A DNA stretch of 64,000 nucleotides from NCBI GenBank assembly GCA_052148435.1, contig JBKQIF010000022.1, positions 10,158 through 74,157 of the forward strand. The letters run 5' to 3'. A model generated the notes under the pieces. It was not told the origin of the DNA. It saw only the letters and a program-made list of their open reading frames with translations, and ran no database searches. Positions 28,621 to 36,312 of the stretch are shown here, piece after piece. Numbering within the stretch: the stretch's first letter is position 1; each line of letters opens with the position of its first letter. Source of the stretch: JBEKYD01 sp052148435 (lineage in GTDB: Bacteria; Acidobacteriota; Terriglobia; Bryobacterales; Bryobacteraceae). Made by a program: the position numbers and the translations under genes.

Positions 28621-29214
28621 CTAGTTGGAGCCGGCCAGCCTCGGCCGGCGGTCGAGATCGCTCACAAAGCCTTGGACGAGAGCGTCCTCGGTCTGCGGGT
28701 TCAACCGCGCGCGGACTTTGTGCTCCGCCAGTTCCAGCGCCAGGCGCGCCGAATGGCGCTTCAGTTCAAAAGTGGCGGCTTTGGTGGCCGCGCCGATTTC
28801 CCGCTGCACGGAAGCTTCCACTTTGGCCAGAGCCGCGGCGGTCGCTTGCGCCAGCCGTTCGCTCTCCGTCTTCATCTCCCGCTCGGACTCTTCGCGCAAC
28901 GCGCCAATGTCCGCTTCCAGGTTGGCCAGGCGCGCATCCACTGCCGCGGCTTTTTCTTCGGCGTCCCGCCGCACCGCTTGGGCGTCCGCTTTCGCGCGCC
29001 GCATGTTTTCCGCCCGGGCGGCCAAAAACGGCCCGCCGAATTTCCTCGCCAGGTAACCCAGGCCAAGCACCAGCACCACGAAATTCGCCGTGCGCCAGAT
29101 CGCCAGCCCGTCGTCTTCTCCCTTAGCTTCTTTTTCCGCGGCGAACGCCATCCCGGCGGCCAGCGAAACCAACAAAACGACGCGCACCAGGCGTCCGGCC
29201 AGTGCCTTTCTCAT
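28621..29214 (-). CDS. atpF: ATP synthase b subunit (long form)
   Basis: Peripheral stalk subunit of 197 residues. It has an extra N-terminal hydrophobic, signal-peptide-like segment (about residues 8-25, ending AFAAEKEAKG) before the membrane anchor (IWRTANFVVLVLGLGYLARK), then a long charged coiled coil ending near residue 165. The leader before the anchor is unusual for E. coli-type b and may be cleaved. Its start overlaps the stop of the b' gene (ATGA), so both are translated together, forming a likely b/b' heterodimer. Confidence 0.88.
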   Translation of the reverse strand: MRKALAGRLVRVVLLVSLAAGMAFAAEKEAKGEDDGLAIWRTANFVVLVLGLGYLARKFGGPFLAARAENMRRAKADAQAVRRDAEEKAAAVDARLANLEADIGALREESEREMKTESERLAQATAAALAKVEASVQREIGAATKAATFELKRHSARLALELAEHKVRARLNPQTEDALVQGFVSDLDRRPRLAGSN

Positions 29215-29660
29215 GCGGCGCTCCGGCGGAAAACCGCTTCCGTGATCTGCGCCGCCAGCGCATCGCTCTCTCCCGCCAGGGCGCCCTTGGCCTGCTCTAC
29301 CTCCAGCCCGATTTGCGCTTGCGCCGTCCGCAGCATTTGTTCGGCGTTGCGGCGCGCTTCGGCCACTTGCGCCGCCTGCCGCTCCTGCATCTCGCGGTAC
29401 AGCCGCTCCTGCACCTGGTACAGTTCGGTACGCGCCACGCGCAGCCGGGCCTCGTAGTCGGCCGTCTTGGCCGCGGCCTTTTCCAGGCTCTGCGCCGCCA
29501 GCTTGCGGGCGCCTTCGGTGGCGTCGTAGCGCTCCGCCAGCACCTTCTTCAGTGGTCTAAAGAAGACGTACTTCAAGTAAAAGTGGAGAACAACCACCAG
29601 TAATACTGTCGGCACAGCTTTCAGCAGGATCTCGCCGAGGGCGTGCAGCGTTGCATCCAT
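29211..29660 (-). CDS. atpF: ATP synthase b' subunit (short form)
   Basis: A second stalk protein of 149 residues: one N-terminal membrane helix (about residues 11-33, VPTVLLVVVLHFYLKYVFF) followed by RPLKKVLAERYDATEGARK and an Ala/Glu/Gln-rich coiled coil. This is the first gene of the minus-strand operon. The membrane a and c subunits (atpB, atpE) do not precede it as in most bacteria; the upstream gene is a divergent cupin. Confidence 0.85.
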   Translation of the reverse strand: MDATLHALGEILLKAVPTVLLVVVLHFYLKYVFFRPLKKVLAERYDATEGARKLAAQSLEKAAAKTADYEARLRVARTELYQVQERLYREMQERQAAQVAEARRNAEQMLRTAQAQIGLEVEQAKGALAGESDALAAQITEAVFRRSAA

Positions 29661-29696
29661 GGGTTTTCAGGGAGTAACAGGTTCTATTAATCACAG

Positions 29697-29726
29697 AGAG
29701 TAACACCAGGCGGGAAAGCCAGTCAA
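29697..29726 (-). promoter_or_regulatory. promoter of the ATP synthase operon
   Basis: On the minus strand TTGACT (complement of 29721-29726) and TACTCT (complement of 29697-29702) are separated by 18 nt. The predicted start site is near 29690, leaving about 30 nt before the b' start codon. This is the only good promoter-like pair in the 194-nt gap between the divergent genes. Confidence 0.5.
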
Positions 29727-29854
29727 TCGCGTGGAGATTAACCCGTTGGGGTCTCTCTGGCGTGGCAGTCCGCCGCCGCCCCATCCGGCGGCCCCATCGG
29801 GTAAACTGTGCCGTATGCCTGCCAGCCGGTGCTAACATTGACGCGGAGCCCGCC

Positions 29855-30208
29855 ATGACGGTCAATCTCGATAACAAGTTCGCCCTGTTCTCCGACCTTT
29901 TCTCGCCCAAGATCGTCGGGCAGTTTAACGATCTTCACCTCAAGGCAGTGAAAGTGAAGGGCGAGTTCGTCTGGCACTCTCACCCCGAAACCGACGAGCT
30001 CTTCCTGGTGCACAAAGGCGAGCTCGTCATCGACTATCGCGACCAACGCAACGTCGTCCGCGCCGGTGAGTTCTTCGTCGTGCCCCGTGGCGTCGAACAT
30101 CGCCCCTGCGCCGCCGAGGAATGCGAAATCCTGCTCATCGAGCCCGCCGGCACGGTGAACACCGGAGACGCCGGCGGCGACCGAACCGCCGCGGCGGCCT
30201 GGATCTGA
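29855..30208 (+). CDS. cytoplasmic single-domain cupin
   Basis: A 117-residue small beta-barrel protein. Motif 1 is nearly perfect (HSHPETDELFLVHKGELVID, with two His and Glu) and motif 2 appears as GEFFVVPRGVEHRPC with the fourth ligand His, so a metal site is likely. I start at ATG 29855 because a GGAG Shine-Dalgarno sequence lies 7 nt upstream and the residues before it are not protein-like. It has no signal peptide. Similar cupins are often stray enzymes or sensors; the substrate is unknown. Divergent from the ATP synthase operon. Confidence 0.8.
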   Translation: MTVNLDNKFALFSDLFSPKIVGQFNDLHLKAVKVKGEFVWHSHPETDELFLVHKGELVIDYRDQRNVVRAGEFFVVPRGVEHRPCAAEECEILLIEPAGTVNTGDAGGDRTAAAAWI

Positions 30209-30211
30209 CCC

Positions 30212-30240
30212 CCGGTGGGACAGGCCTCCCGGCCTGTTAT
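30212..30240. repeat. small palindrome, GGACAGGCC variant
   Basis: GGTGGGACAGGCCTCCCGGC with CTGTTATT contains the inverted pair ACAGGCC / GGCCTGT around a short CTCCC loop. The layout (GGTGG-ACAGG core) is like family A, but the core sequence differs, so it may be a diverged relative or an unrelated terminator after the cupin gene. A similar ACAGGCC-AGGAGGCC string occurs at about 11232 after rseP. Confidence 0.35.
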
Positions 30241-30309
30241 TCCGCCGGCGGGGACTGTGCAACAGGTGCGGTGGAACCCCCAGTGCTGGAAGAGGGACCA
30301 TCCGGCTGC

Positions 30310-30315
30310 TAAGAT
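30310..30315 (+). promoter_or_regulatory. -10 box before the GlcG-like gene
   Basis: TAAGAT ends 7 nt before the ATG at 30323, with no Shine-Dalgarno sequence between, and it overlaps the alternative ATG at 30314. This arrangement resembles those before larB and gltX. Confidence 0.3.
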
Positions 30316-30322
30316 GATTCGC

Positions 30323-30793
30323 ATGACTCGATTGATATTGATTCCGTTCCTGCTCACCGGCCTGATGGTGGCGATGGCCGCCGATTTACCCAGCCGGAAG
30401 TACCTGAACCTCGCCGCGATCAAGACCATGGTGGCGGCCGCGGAGCAAGAAGCACAGAAGCGCAACCTGCAGGTGACGATCTGCATTCTCGACGAGAGCG
30501 GCAACCTCTTGTTCCTGCAGAAGGCGGATGGCGCCGGCCTGAACACGATTCAGTTCGCTCAGCGCAAGGCGCGGTACGCCGCGCTCTACGGCCGCCCCTC
30601 GAAAGCGGCTGCCGACCAGCTCAAGAGCGGCGATCTGGGCGTGCTCGCCTTTCCTGACGCATTTCCGAACCAGGGCGGCGTGCCCATCAAGGTGGACGGG
30701 CAAACCATTGGCGCTATTGCCTGCAGCGGCGCCAAATCGGAAGAGGATGAAGCCATCTCGCAAACCGCCGTCGACGCCCTGCTGAAGAAGTAA
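30323..30793 (+). CDS. secreted GlcG/HbpS-like (DUF336) protein
   Basis: A 156-residue protein with a signal peptide (MTRLILIPFLLTGLMVAMA) and a GlcG/HbpS domain: LDESGNLLFLQKADGA, then ALYGRPSKAAADQLKSG, GGVPIKVDGQTIGAIACSGA and the final DEAISQTAVDALLKK. HbpS binds heme and GlcG sits in glycolate operons, but many members have no known task. An alternative start at 30314 adds three residues. It stands alone, convergent with the three-gene ATPase unit. Confidence 0.8.
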   Translation: MTRLILIPFLLTGLMVAMAADLPSRKYLNLAAIKTMVAAAEQEAQKRNLQVTICILDESGNLLFLQKADGAGLNTIQFAQRKARYAALYGRPSKAAADQLKSGDLGVLAFPDAFPNQGGVPIKVDGQTIGAIACSGAKSEEDEAISQTAVDALLKK

Positions 30794-30840
30794 CGGGCCT
30801 CGCGGGCAGAACTCGACTGCCGGCCTCGGGCGGCCCTTGC

Positions 30841-31359
30841 TCAGCCCATTATGCCGACGTCGGGCTCAATCACGTCGCAGACAAGCTGCAAGGTCAAGCG
30901 CGGGCTCATGATCGGGAAGGGGACATGCGCTCTCCTGCCGTCTCCGATGTGCAGGTGGCATCGCGGAACAACCAGCGGGTCCCGTGTCCGCCCCACATTC
31001 AGGTGAATCCGCACCATGTCCACGCTCCCCCCAGGCGGTAAGTGCAGGTGGAACTGGAACTGAGTCATTCGCCAACCAGCTCCCTGCCGCTTCATCTTGA
31101 CCTTAAAATCGAGGCTCGATCCGGCTGTGAATTCCACTCTAGGGCAATCCAGTTGCTCGATGTCATCAGCTTGACGGCTGAGCTGAACCGCCTTCTCCAC
31201 GGAACGTTTGATCCGCCTATGATCTTCCTGCTCCGCCAAGTATGCCCGCATCTGTCGGAGCAGGCGATCCGGAGGGTCAAGATCCAGTGCATCCAGTGCA
31301 GCTTCGAAGGCTTTCTCTCGCTCGATGGCGAGCCGCTGCAACTCATCCTCGATGCTCAA
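30841..31359 (-). CDS. uncharacterised protein, third gene of ATPase unit
   Basis: A 172-residue protein beginning with TTG, whose start overlaps the stop of the preceding gene (TTGA). The first 70 residues are charged and helical (MSIEDELQRLAIEREKAFEA), probably a coiled coil. The C-terminal half is strand-rich with several His (FQFHLHLPPGG, VPRCHLHIGDGRRAHVPFPI) and ends PRLTLQLVCDVI. I do not recognise a family. The clustered CHLH and nearby Arg/His residues could be a metal or nuclease site, which is speculation. Its tight coupling to the ATPase suggests it is the effector or an adaptor. Confidence 0.7.
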   Translation of the reverse strand: MSIEDELQRLAIEREKAFEAALDALDLDPPDRLLRQMRAYLAEQEDHRRIKRSVEKAVQLSRQADDIEQLDCPRVEFTAGSSLDFKVKMKRQGAGWRMTQFQFHLHLPPGGSVDMVRIHLNVGRTRDPLVVPRCHLHIGDGRRAHVPFPIMSPRLTLQLVCDVIEPDVGIMG

Positions 31360-31796
31360 GCCGGCAGTCCCCCCGAGAGGTCGTCTGGCACAATCTGGAA
31401 AACATCCGTCAGACGACTACGCAAGTTTGGCGCCGTGCTCAAGAGCCGTTCCGCGGATTTCTCATCCGCAAGCAGCAGAAGTTGGCCCCCGTCCTGAACC
31501 AAGGCGGCCGAATGGCGGTCCAGCGCCGCGACGAGATCGGGCAGCCAAGCGTCGAAATAAATGAGCCTGGTCGAACCGTCTTGCCAGCCCGGCAGCCCGT
31601 CGCGGAGCACCTGCGAAGCTGTATTGACGTGGATCGAGCCGCCCAGTTGCACCGCGGTCTCGGCTAGCAGATCTGCCTCGACGGTTGCCGCGGCCGGCCC
31701 TTCACAAATCAGCAGATAGATTGCAGGATTCCGCGCTCCCGCCACGCCAAGACTCCTTACCAGACGAAAGGGTGTGATGGCGGAGAACTTCATCAT
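31356..31796 (-). CDS. uncharacterised protein, second gene of ATPase unit
   Basis: A 146-residue protein overlapping the ATPase gene by 4 nt (ATGA) and the third gene by 4 nt. The predicted alternating strands and helices (NPAIYLLICEGP, TRLIYFDAWLPDLVAAL, DGGQLLLLADEKS) suggest a compact alpha/beta fold, but no catalytic motif stands out. No signal peptide. It does not match any family I know. It is likely a partner of the ATPase, since both overlaps imply fixed stoichiometry. Confidence 0.7.
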   Translation of the reverse strand: MMKFSAITPFRLVRSLGVAGARNPAIYLLICEGPAAATVEADLLAETAVQLGGSIHVNTASQVLRDGLPGWQDGSTRLIYFDAWLPDLVAALDRHSAALVQDGGQLLLLADEKSAERLLSTAPNLRSRLTDVFQIVPDDLSGGLPA

Positions 31797-33043
31797 GCTG
31801 GCTCGGGCAGAACCTCGACAAGGGCGGGATGAACCCGGAAATAATCGCGGCCGCCCTTAGAGTATTCAAGAACCTGCCGGTTGACGAGCAAGTCTCTTGA
31901 GACCGGACTGCTGGGACTAAATTGCTCGTCCCGAAGCAGGCGCCGGATAATCGTTCTTCGAGTAGTGCCGACTCCCGCAAGATACCGGTTTCCCAGTTGC
32001 CGGACCGCTTCCCGAACGTGCTGCTTGCTGATGCGGTCCTCCGTACCCCGGTAGGCGTCTTGCGCAGCGGATTGGGCCAGTTCCAACAGATCCCGCAGAA
32101 CGCCGCCAGAGAACCGGCAAATGTCGTTGATCGACGCCGCGCTCATCAGTTCGTCAGCGCCCCGGCGTTTCAAAATGTCCTTCAGAAACCTGGATTCCTT
32201 GGGGTCGACCGCCGCGACGGGAATATGTTTCACCACGTCGAAATAGTCGTCTAGGAAGCGACTGTGGTCGTACCACAACAGCAAAGGGGCTGCCACAATC
32301 ATGGTCACTTTCGTGCCCCGAAGGGCCCGCAAATCCTGCTCGGCGAACTCGCGAAACCGCGCTGGCTCGATCAGTCTGTCCAGCCCGTCCACAAGTACGG
32401 TAATCTGACTATCGCGCTCCAGAAACCGCGAGAGAACCGTTTCAAGCAGATCCTTAACCTCGGCAACCCGTTCTTTAAGCTCAGGAAAGCGAGGCTTCAT
32501 AAGGCCGGGAACACGGACCGCATACATGCCATCCCACTCTTCAGAATCCGGCGGCTCGCCGTGCCATTCGGTCGTGCCTAACGCCAATTTGCGTAACTTG
32601 TCGCTCGCCGACCGGACCTGCTCAGACGGCTCACCAAACAGCTTGCCAATCCGAGCGCACAACCGCAATCCAATAGCGGCAAGCATGGCGCCGGGATTGG
32701 TTTCCGAGAAATCCGTGAATTCGCTTGCCTCAAGAAAGACGTTGACAGCGTCATCGTGACGCCTGAGACGGTCCATGGTCAGGAGCAATTCCGTGGTTTT
32801 TCCGGACCCAATCCCTCCGACCAGAGCCATTTGTGTCCCTCGGTTCAGTTCGGCCCTGTCCGCAAACACTTCGTGTATCGGCGGCTGCGTGGGATCGCGC
32901 GGGTCGGATGTCGGTGGAACCACCAGGAGATTTCGCTCGGCAACAGAGCGCGTTAGGACGGCTGGATTCAGATGTTCCAGAAACGGCCTGTAAATCTGCC
33001 GCCGGTCGAAAGTAGCGGCATCCGTCTTCGTCACCTGAGCCAT
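31793..33043 (-). CDS. AAA/STAND-like P-loop ATPase with C-terminal winged helix
   Basis: A 416-residue ATPase. Walker A is GGIGSGKT at residues 76-83 and Walker B is ITVLVDGLDRL at 214-224, the Orc1/Cdc6- and STAND-like form. About residues 285-330 look like a helical lid (KDILKRRGADELMSAASIND, FSGGVLRDLLELA), and 360-416 look like a winged helix (TRRTIIRRLLRDEQFSPSSP). I choose ATG 33043 because a -10 box lies just upstream and the longer frame up to 33109 is not protein-like. Proteins of this type act as switches or loaders, often in defence or mobile-element systems. It leads an overlapping three-gene unit. Confidence 0.8.
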   Translation of the reverse strand: MAQVTKTDAATFDRRQIYRPFLEHLNPAVLTRSVAERNLLVVPPTSDPRDPTQPPIHEVFADRAELNRGTQMALVGGIGSGKTTELLLTMDRLRRHDDAVNVFLEASEFTDFSETNPGAMLAAIGLRLCARIGKLFGEPSEQVRSASDKLRKLALGTTEWHGEPPDSEEWDGMYAVRVPGLMKPRFPELKERVAEVKDLLETVLSRFLERDSQITVLVDGLDRLIEPARFREFAEQDLRALRGTKVTMIVAAPLLLWYDHSRFLDDYFDVVKHIPVAAVDPKESRFLKDILKRRGADELMSAASINDICRFSGGVLRDLLELAQSAAQDAYRGTEDRISKQHVREAVRQLGNRYLAGVGTTRRTIIRRLLRDEQFSPSSPVSRDLLVNRQVLEYSKGGRDYFRVHPALVEVLPEPA

Positions 33044-33058
33044 TTTGCGCCTACCGCT

Positions 33059-33064
33059 AGTATA
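33059..33064 (-). promoter_or_regulatory. -10 box of the ATPase unit
   Basis: TATACT on the minus strand, 15 nt before the ATG at 33043. No clear -35 is present. The equivalent box of gltX (also TATACT) lies 68 nt away on the other strand, so the two units share a compact divergent promoter region. Confidence 0.45.
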
Positions 33065-33128
33065 GGTGAAGGACCGGCCCGTGAGAGCGTCTCCGTTCGT
33101 CGGCGGCATAAGCCTCTCCGCCGCCGGC

Positions 33129-33137
33129 TGTTATACT
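33129..33137 (+). promoter_or_regulatory. extended -10 box of gltX
   Basis: TGTTATACT is an extended -10 element (TG-n-TATACT) whose last base is 9 nt before the gltX ATG at 33147. No Shine-Dalgarno sequence is present, so the mRNA is probably leaderless or nearly so. Confidence 0.5.
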
Positions 33138-33146
33138 AACCTGTTC

Positions 33147-34604
33147 ATGCTCAGGGTGCGTTTCGCGCCGTCTCCTACAGGGTTTCTGCATATCGGGAGC
33201 GCGCGTACTTTCATCTTCAATTGGCTCTATGCCCGCCGCCATGGCGGGACCATGATTTTGCGTATCGACGATACCGATGTCGGGCGCAATACGGCGCAGT
33301 CGCTCGAATCGATTTTCGAGGGGCTCCAGTGGCTTGGGCTCGGCTGGGACGAGCAGTACCGCCAGTCCGAGCGCCTTCCCCTCCATCGCGCCATGGCCGG
33401 CGCCATCCTTCTAAAAGGATTGGCCTATCGCGATTTCACCCCGGCGCAGGGCGGCGACAGCGAAAGATCCGGCGCCCAGGGCACCTGGCTCTTTAACCCC
33501 GATATGCGCGAGATGCCGCGCGAAGAAAGCGACCGCCGCGCCGCCGCCGGTGAGCCCTTCGCCTTGCGTTTCCGCGTGCCGCGCGATCCCGAGCGCGAGG
33601 TTCGCTTTACCGACCTCGTCTACGGCCCGCAGGCCAAATCCACCGCCGATATCGAGGATTTTGCCCTGCTGCGCTCCGACGGCATGCCGACCTACCACCT
33701 GGCCTCCTGCGCCGACGATGCCGACCTCCGCATCAGCCACATCGTGCGCGGTCAGGATCACATCACCAACACCTTTAAGCACGTTCTGATTTTCGAGGCC
33801 GCCGGCGCCGCTCTCCCCGAATTCGCCCACCTGCCCCTGCTGGTGGCGCCCGACGGCACCAAACTCTCGAAGCGCCGCCACGGCCCGGTGGTGAGCGTGA
33901 CCGCCTATCGCGATGCCGGCTTTCTGCCCCAGTCGTTCGTCAATTTCCTGTGCCTGGTGGGTTGGTCGCCCAAGAACGATCGGGAACAACTCACCCGGCA
34001 GCAGTTGATCGAGCTATTTTCCTTCGATGGCGTCCATCGTAGCAACGCGGTCGTCAATTTCACCGACGCCGATCCGTTCGATCCCAAAGCGGTCTGGCTC
34101 AACGCCGAAACCATTCGCGCCCTCGACCCGGCCGAACTGAGCGCGCTGCTTCTGCCCGTGGTGCGCGGCGCCGGCTTCCCTATCGAGCCCGATTATATGG
34201 CGCGCATCACCCCGCTGGTGCGCGAGCGCATCCGCCTGCTCAACGATGTGCTCACGGTCGGCGATTTCTTTTTCCGCGACGAACTAGCGCCCTACGATAT
34301 CGCCGAGCTCGTCCCCAAAAAGGGCGACTTGGCGTTGGCCGGGCGCGTTCTGGAGAAGGCCGCCGAAACGCTCGCCGCCACCGCGTTTTCGCACGACTCC
34401 CTGGAAGCGTCCTTGCGCGACGCCGCCCAAAGCCTGGGCATCAAGGCCGGCCAGATGTTCGAGCCCATCCGCGTGGCCGTGTGTGGCCGCAAGACCGCCC
34501 CGCCGCTGTTTTCCACCTTGGAAGTCCTGGGGCAATCCACCAGCCTGCGCCGCATCCGGCAAGCCATCGACAAGTTGCCGAGCACGTTAGACAACCCGGT
34601 TTGA
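33147..34604 (+). CDS. gltX: glutamyl-tRNA synthetase
   Basis: Class I synthetase of 485 residues that charges tRNA-Glu. Signatures: RFAPSPTGFLHIGSARTFIF at the N-terminus (HIGH motif as HIGS), MILRIDDTDVGRN, and TKLSKRRHG (the KMSKS equivalent). The C-terminal anticodon-binding helices are of normal length. Since a separate glutaminyl-tRNA synthetase follows 7 nt downstream, this enzyme is probably discriminating (Glu only). The start at 33147 matches the family; a longer frame upstream is non-coding. Confidence 0.95.
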   Translation: MLRVRFAPSPTGFLHIGSARTFIFNWLYARRHGGTMILRIDDTDVGRNTAQSLESIFEGLQWLGLGWDEQYRQSERLPLHRAMAGAILLKGLAYRDFTPAQGGDSERSGAQGTWLFNPDMREMPREESDRRAAAGEPFALRFRVPRDPEREVRFTDLVYGPQAKSTADIEDFALLRSDGMPTYHLASCADDADLRISHIVRGQDHITNTFKHVLIFEAAGAALPEFAHLPLLVAPDGTKLSKRRHGPVVSVTAYRDAGFLPQSFVNFLCLVGWSPKNDREQLTRQQLIELFSFDGVHRSNAVVNFTDADPFDPKAVWLNAETIRALDPAELSALLLPVVRGAGFPIEPDYMARITPLVRERIRLLNDVLTVGDFFFRDELAPYDIAELVPKKGDLALAGRVLEKAAETLAATAFSHDSLEASLRDAAQSLGIKAGQMFEPIRVAVCGRKTAPPLFSTLEVLGQSTSLRRIRQAIDKLPSTLDNPV

Positions 34605-34611
34605 GAAGCCT

Positions 34612-36312
34612 ATGACGCCGTCCAATCCCCCTAGCGGTCCTTCCAACTTCATCCGCGAGATCATGCGGGAGGATTTGAAGAGCAACAAATTCGGAGGCCG
34701 GGTCCATACCCGGTTTCCGCCCGAGCCGAACGGGTATCTGCATATCGGCCACGCCAAGTCGATCTGCCTCAATTTCGGCCTGGCGGCGGAGTTCGGGGGC
34801 AAAACCAATCTCCGCTTCGACGATACCAACCCCGAAAAAGAAGAAGTCGAATACGTCGAATCCATCAAGGAAATGGTGCACTGGCTGGGCTTCGACTGGG
34901 AAGACCGCTGCTACTACGCCTCCGACTACTTCCAGCAGTTGTTCGACTGGGCGGTCCAGCTCATCGGCGGCGGCCAGGCCTACGTGTGCGATCTGAACGC
35001 CGAAGACGTGCGGCGCTATCGCGGCACCCTCACCGAACCGGGCAAAGAGAGCCCCTTCCGTAACCGCGGCCCGGAAGAAAATCTGGATCTGTTCGCGCGC
35101 ATGAAGGCCGGCGAATTTCCCGACGGCGCGCGCACCCTGCGCGCCAAGATCGACATGGCGTCGCCCAATCTGAATCTGCGCGACCCCATCATGTACCGCA
35201 TCCTCCACGCCGAGCATCACCGCACCGGAAATGCGTGGTGCCTCTATCCCACTTACGATTACGCCCACGGCCAGTCGGATTCCATCGAGCGCATCACCCA
35301 TTCCATCTGCACCCTCGAATTCGAAGACCATCGCCCCTTGTACGACTGGTTCTGCGATGCGCTCGGCATCTATCATCCGCAGCAGATCGAATTCGACCGC
35401 CTGAACCTGACCTACACCATGATGAGCAAGCGCAGGTTTCTGCAGCTTGTGCGCGACGGCCACGTGCGCGGATGGGACGATCCGCGCATGCCGACCCTGG
35501 CCGGCATCCGGCGCCGCGGTTACACGCCGGAAGCCATGCGCAATTTCTGCGGCGCCATCGGCGTCTCCAAAACCAACGGCATTCTGGAATTCGCCCTGCT
35601 GGAACACCACGTGCGCGAGGACCTCAACCGGCGCGCGGCGCGCGTCATGGCCGTGCTGCGGCCCCTGCGCCTGGTAATCGACAACTATCCCGAGGGCCAG
35701 GTGGAATACATGGAAGCGGTGAACAATCCCGAGGACGCCTCCGCCGGTACCCGCCAGGTGCCGTTTTCCAAAGTACTTTACATCGAGCAGGACGATTTCC
35801 GCGAAGATCCGCCCAAGCAGTATTTCCGCCTCGCGCCCGGCCGCGAAGTGCGCCTGCGCTACGCCTATTTCGTCACCTGCCGCAGCGTAGTAAAAGACGA
35901 TGCCGGCCGCGTCACCGAGATCCACTGCACCTACGACCCCGCCACTCGCGGCGGCAACGCGCCCGACGGCCGCAAAGTGAAATCGACAATTCACTGGGTT
36001 TCCGCCGCCCATGCCGTAGATGCCGAAGTGCGCCTGTACGAGAGCCTCTTCACCAAAGAGGATCCCAACGACGTGCCCGAGGGCCGGGACTTCACCGTCA
36101 ACCTCAATCCCAATTCCCTCGAAGTCGTCACCGGCGCCAAGCTGGAACCATCGCTCGCCGGCGTCGAGGCGATGCGGTTCTTCCAGTTCGAACGCCTGGG
36201 CTACTTCTGCGTAGACCTGGACACGACGCCCGATAAGCTGGTCTTCAACCGCACCGCGCCGCTGCGCGACACCTGGGCCAAGATCGAAAAACGGGAAAAG
36301 GGCCGCAAGTGA
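34612..36312 (+). CDS. glnS: glutaminyl-tRNA synthetase
   Basis: Class I synthetase of 566 residues. Conserved blocks are TRFPPEPNGYLHIGHAKSIC (residues 27-46), LRFDDTNPEKE, and MSKRRFLQLV (KMSKS equivalent, about residue 271). The C-terminal two-barrel anticodon-binding region is present. GlnRS is of eukaryotic origin and is found only in some bacteria; its presence means the tRNA-dependent amidation route may not be needed for Gln. It sits between gltX and the carbamoyltransferase, with a 1-base-offset overlap at the 3' end. Confidence 0.96.
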   Translation: MTPSNPPSGPSNFIREIMREDLKSNKFGGRVHTRFPPEPNGYLHIGHAKSICLNFGLAAEFGGKTNLRFDDTNPEKEEVEYVESIKEMVHWLGFDWEDRCYYASDYFQQLFDWAVQLIGGGQAYVCDLNAEDVRRYRGTLTEPGKESPFRNRGPEENLDLFARMKAGEFPDGARTLRAKIDMASPNLNLRDPIMYRILHAEHHRTGNAWCLYPTYDYAHGQSDSIERITHSICTLEFEDHRPLYDWFCDALGIYHPQQIEFDRLNLTYTMMSKRRFLQLVRDGHVRGWDDPRMPTLAGIRRRGYTPEAMRNFCGAIGVSKTNGILEFALLEHHVREDLNRRAARVMAVLRPLRLVIDNYPEGQVEYMEAVNNPEDASAGTRQVPFSKVLYIEQDDFREDPPKQYFRLAPGREVRLRYAYFVTCRSVVKDDAGRVTEIHCTYDPATRGGNAPDGRKVKSTIHWVSAAHAVDAEVRLYESLFTKEDPNDVPEGRDFTVNLNPNSLEVVTGAKLEPSLAGVEAMRFFQFERLGYFCVDLDTTPDKLVFNRTAPLRDTWAKIEKREKGRK

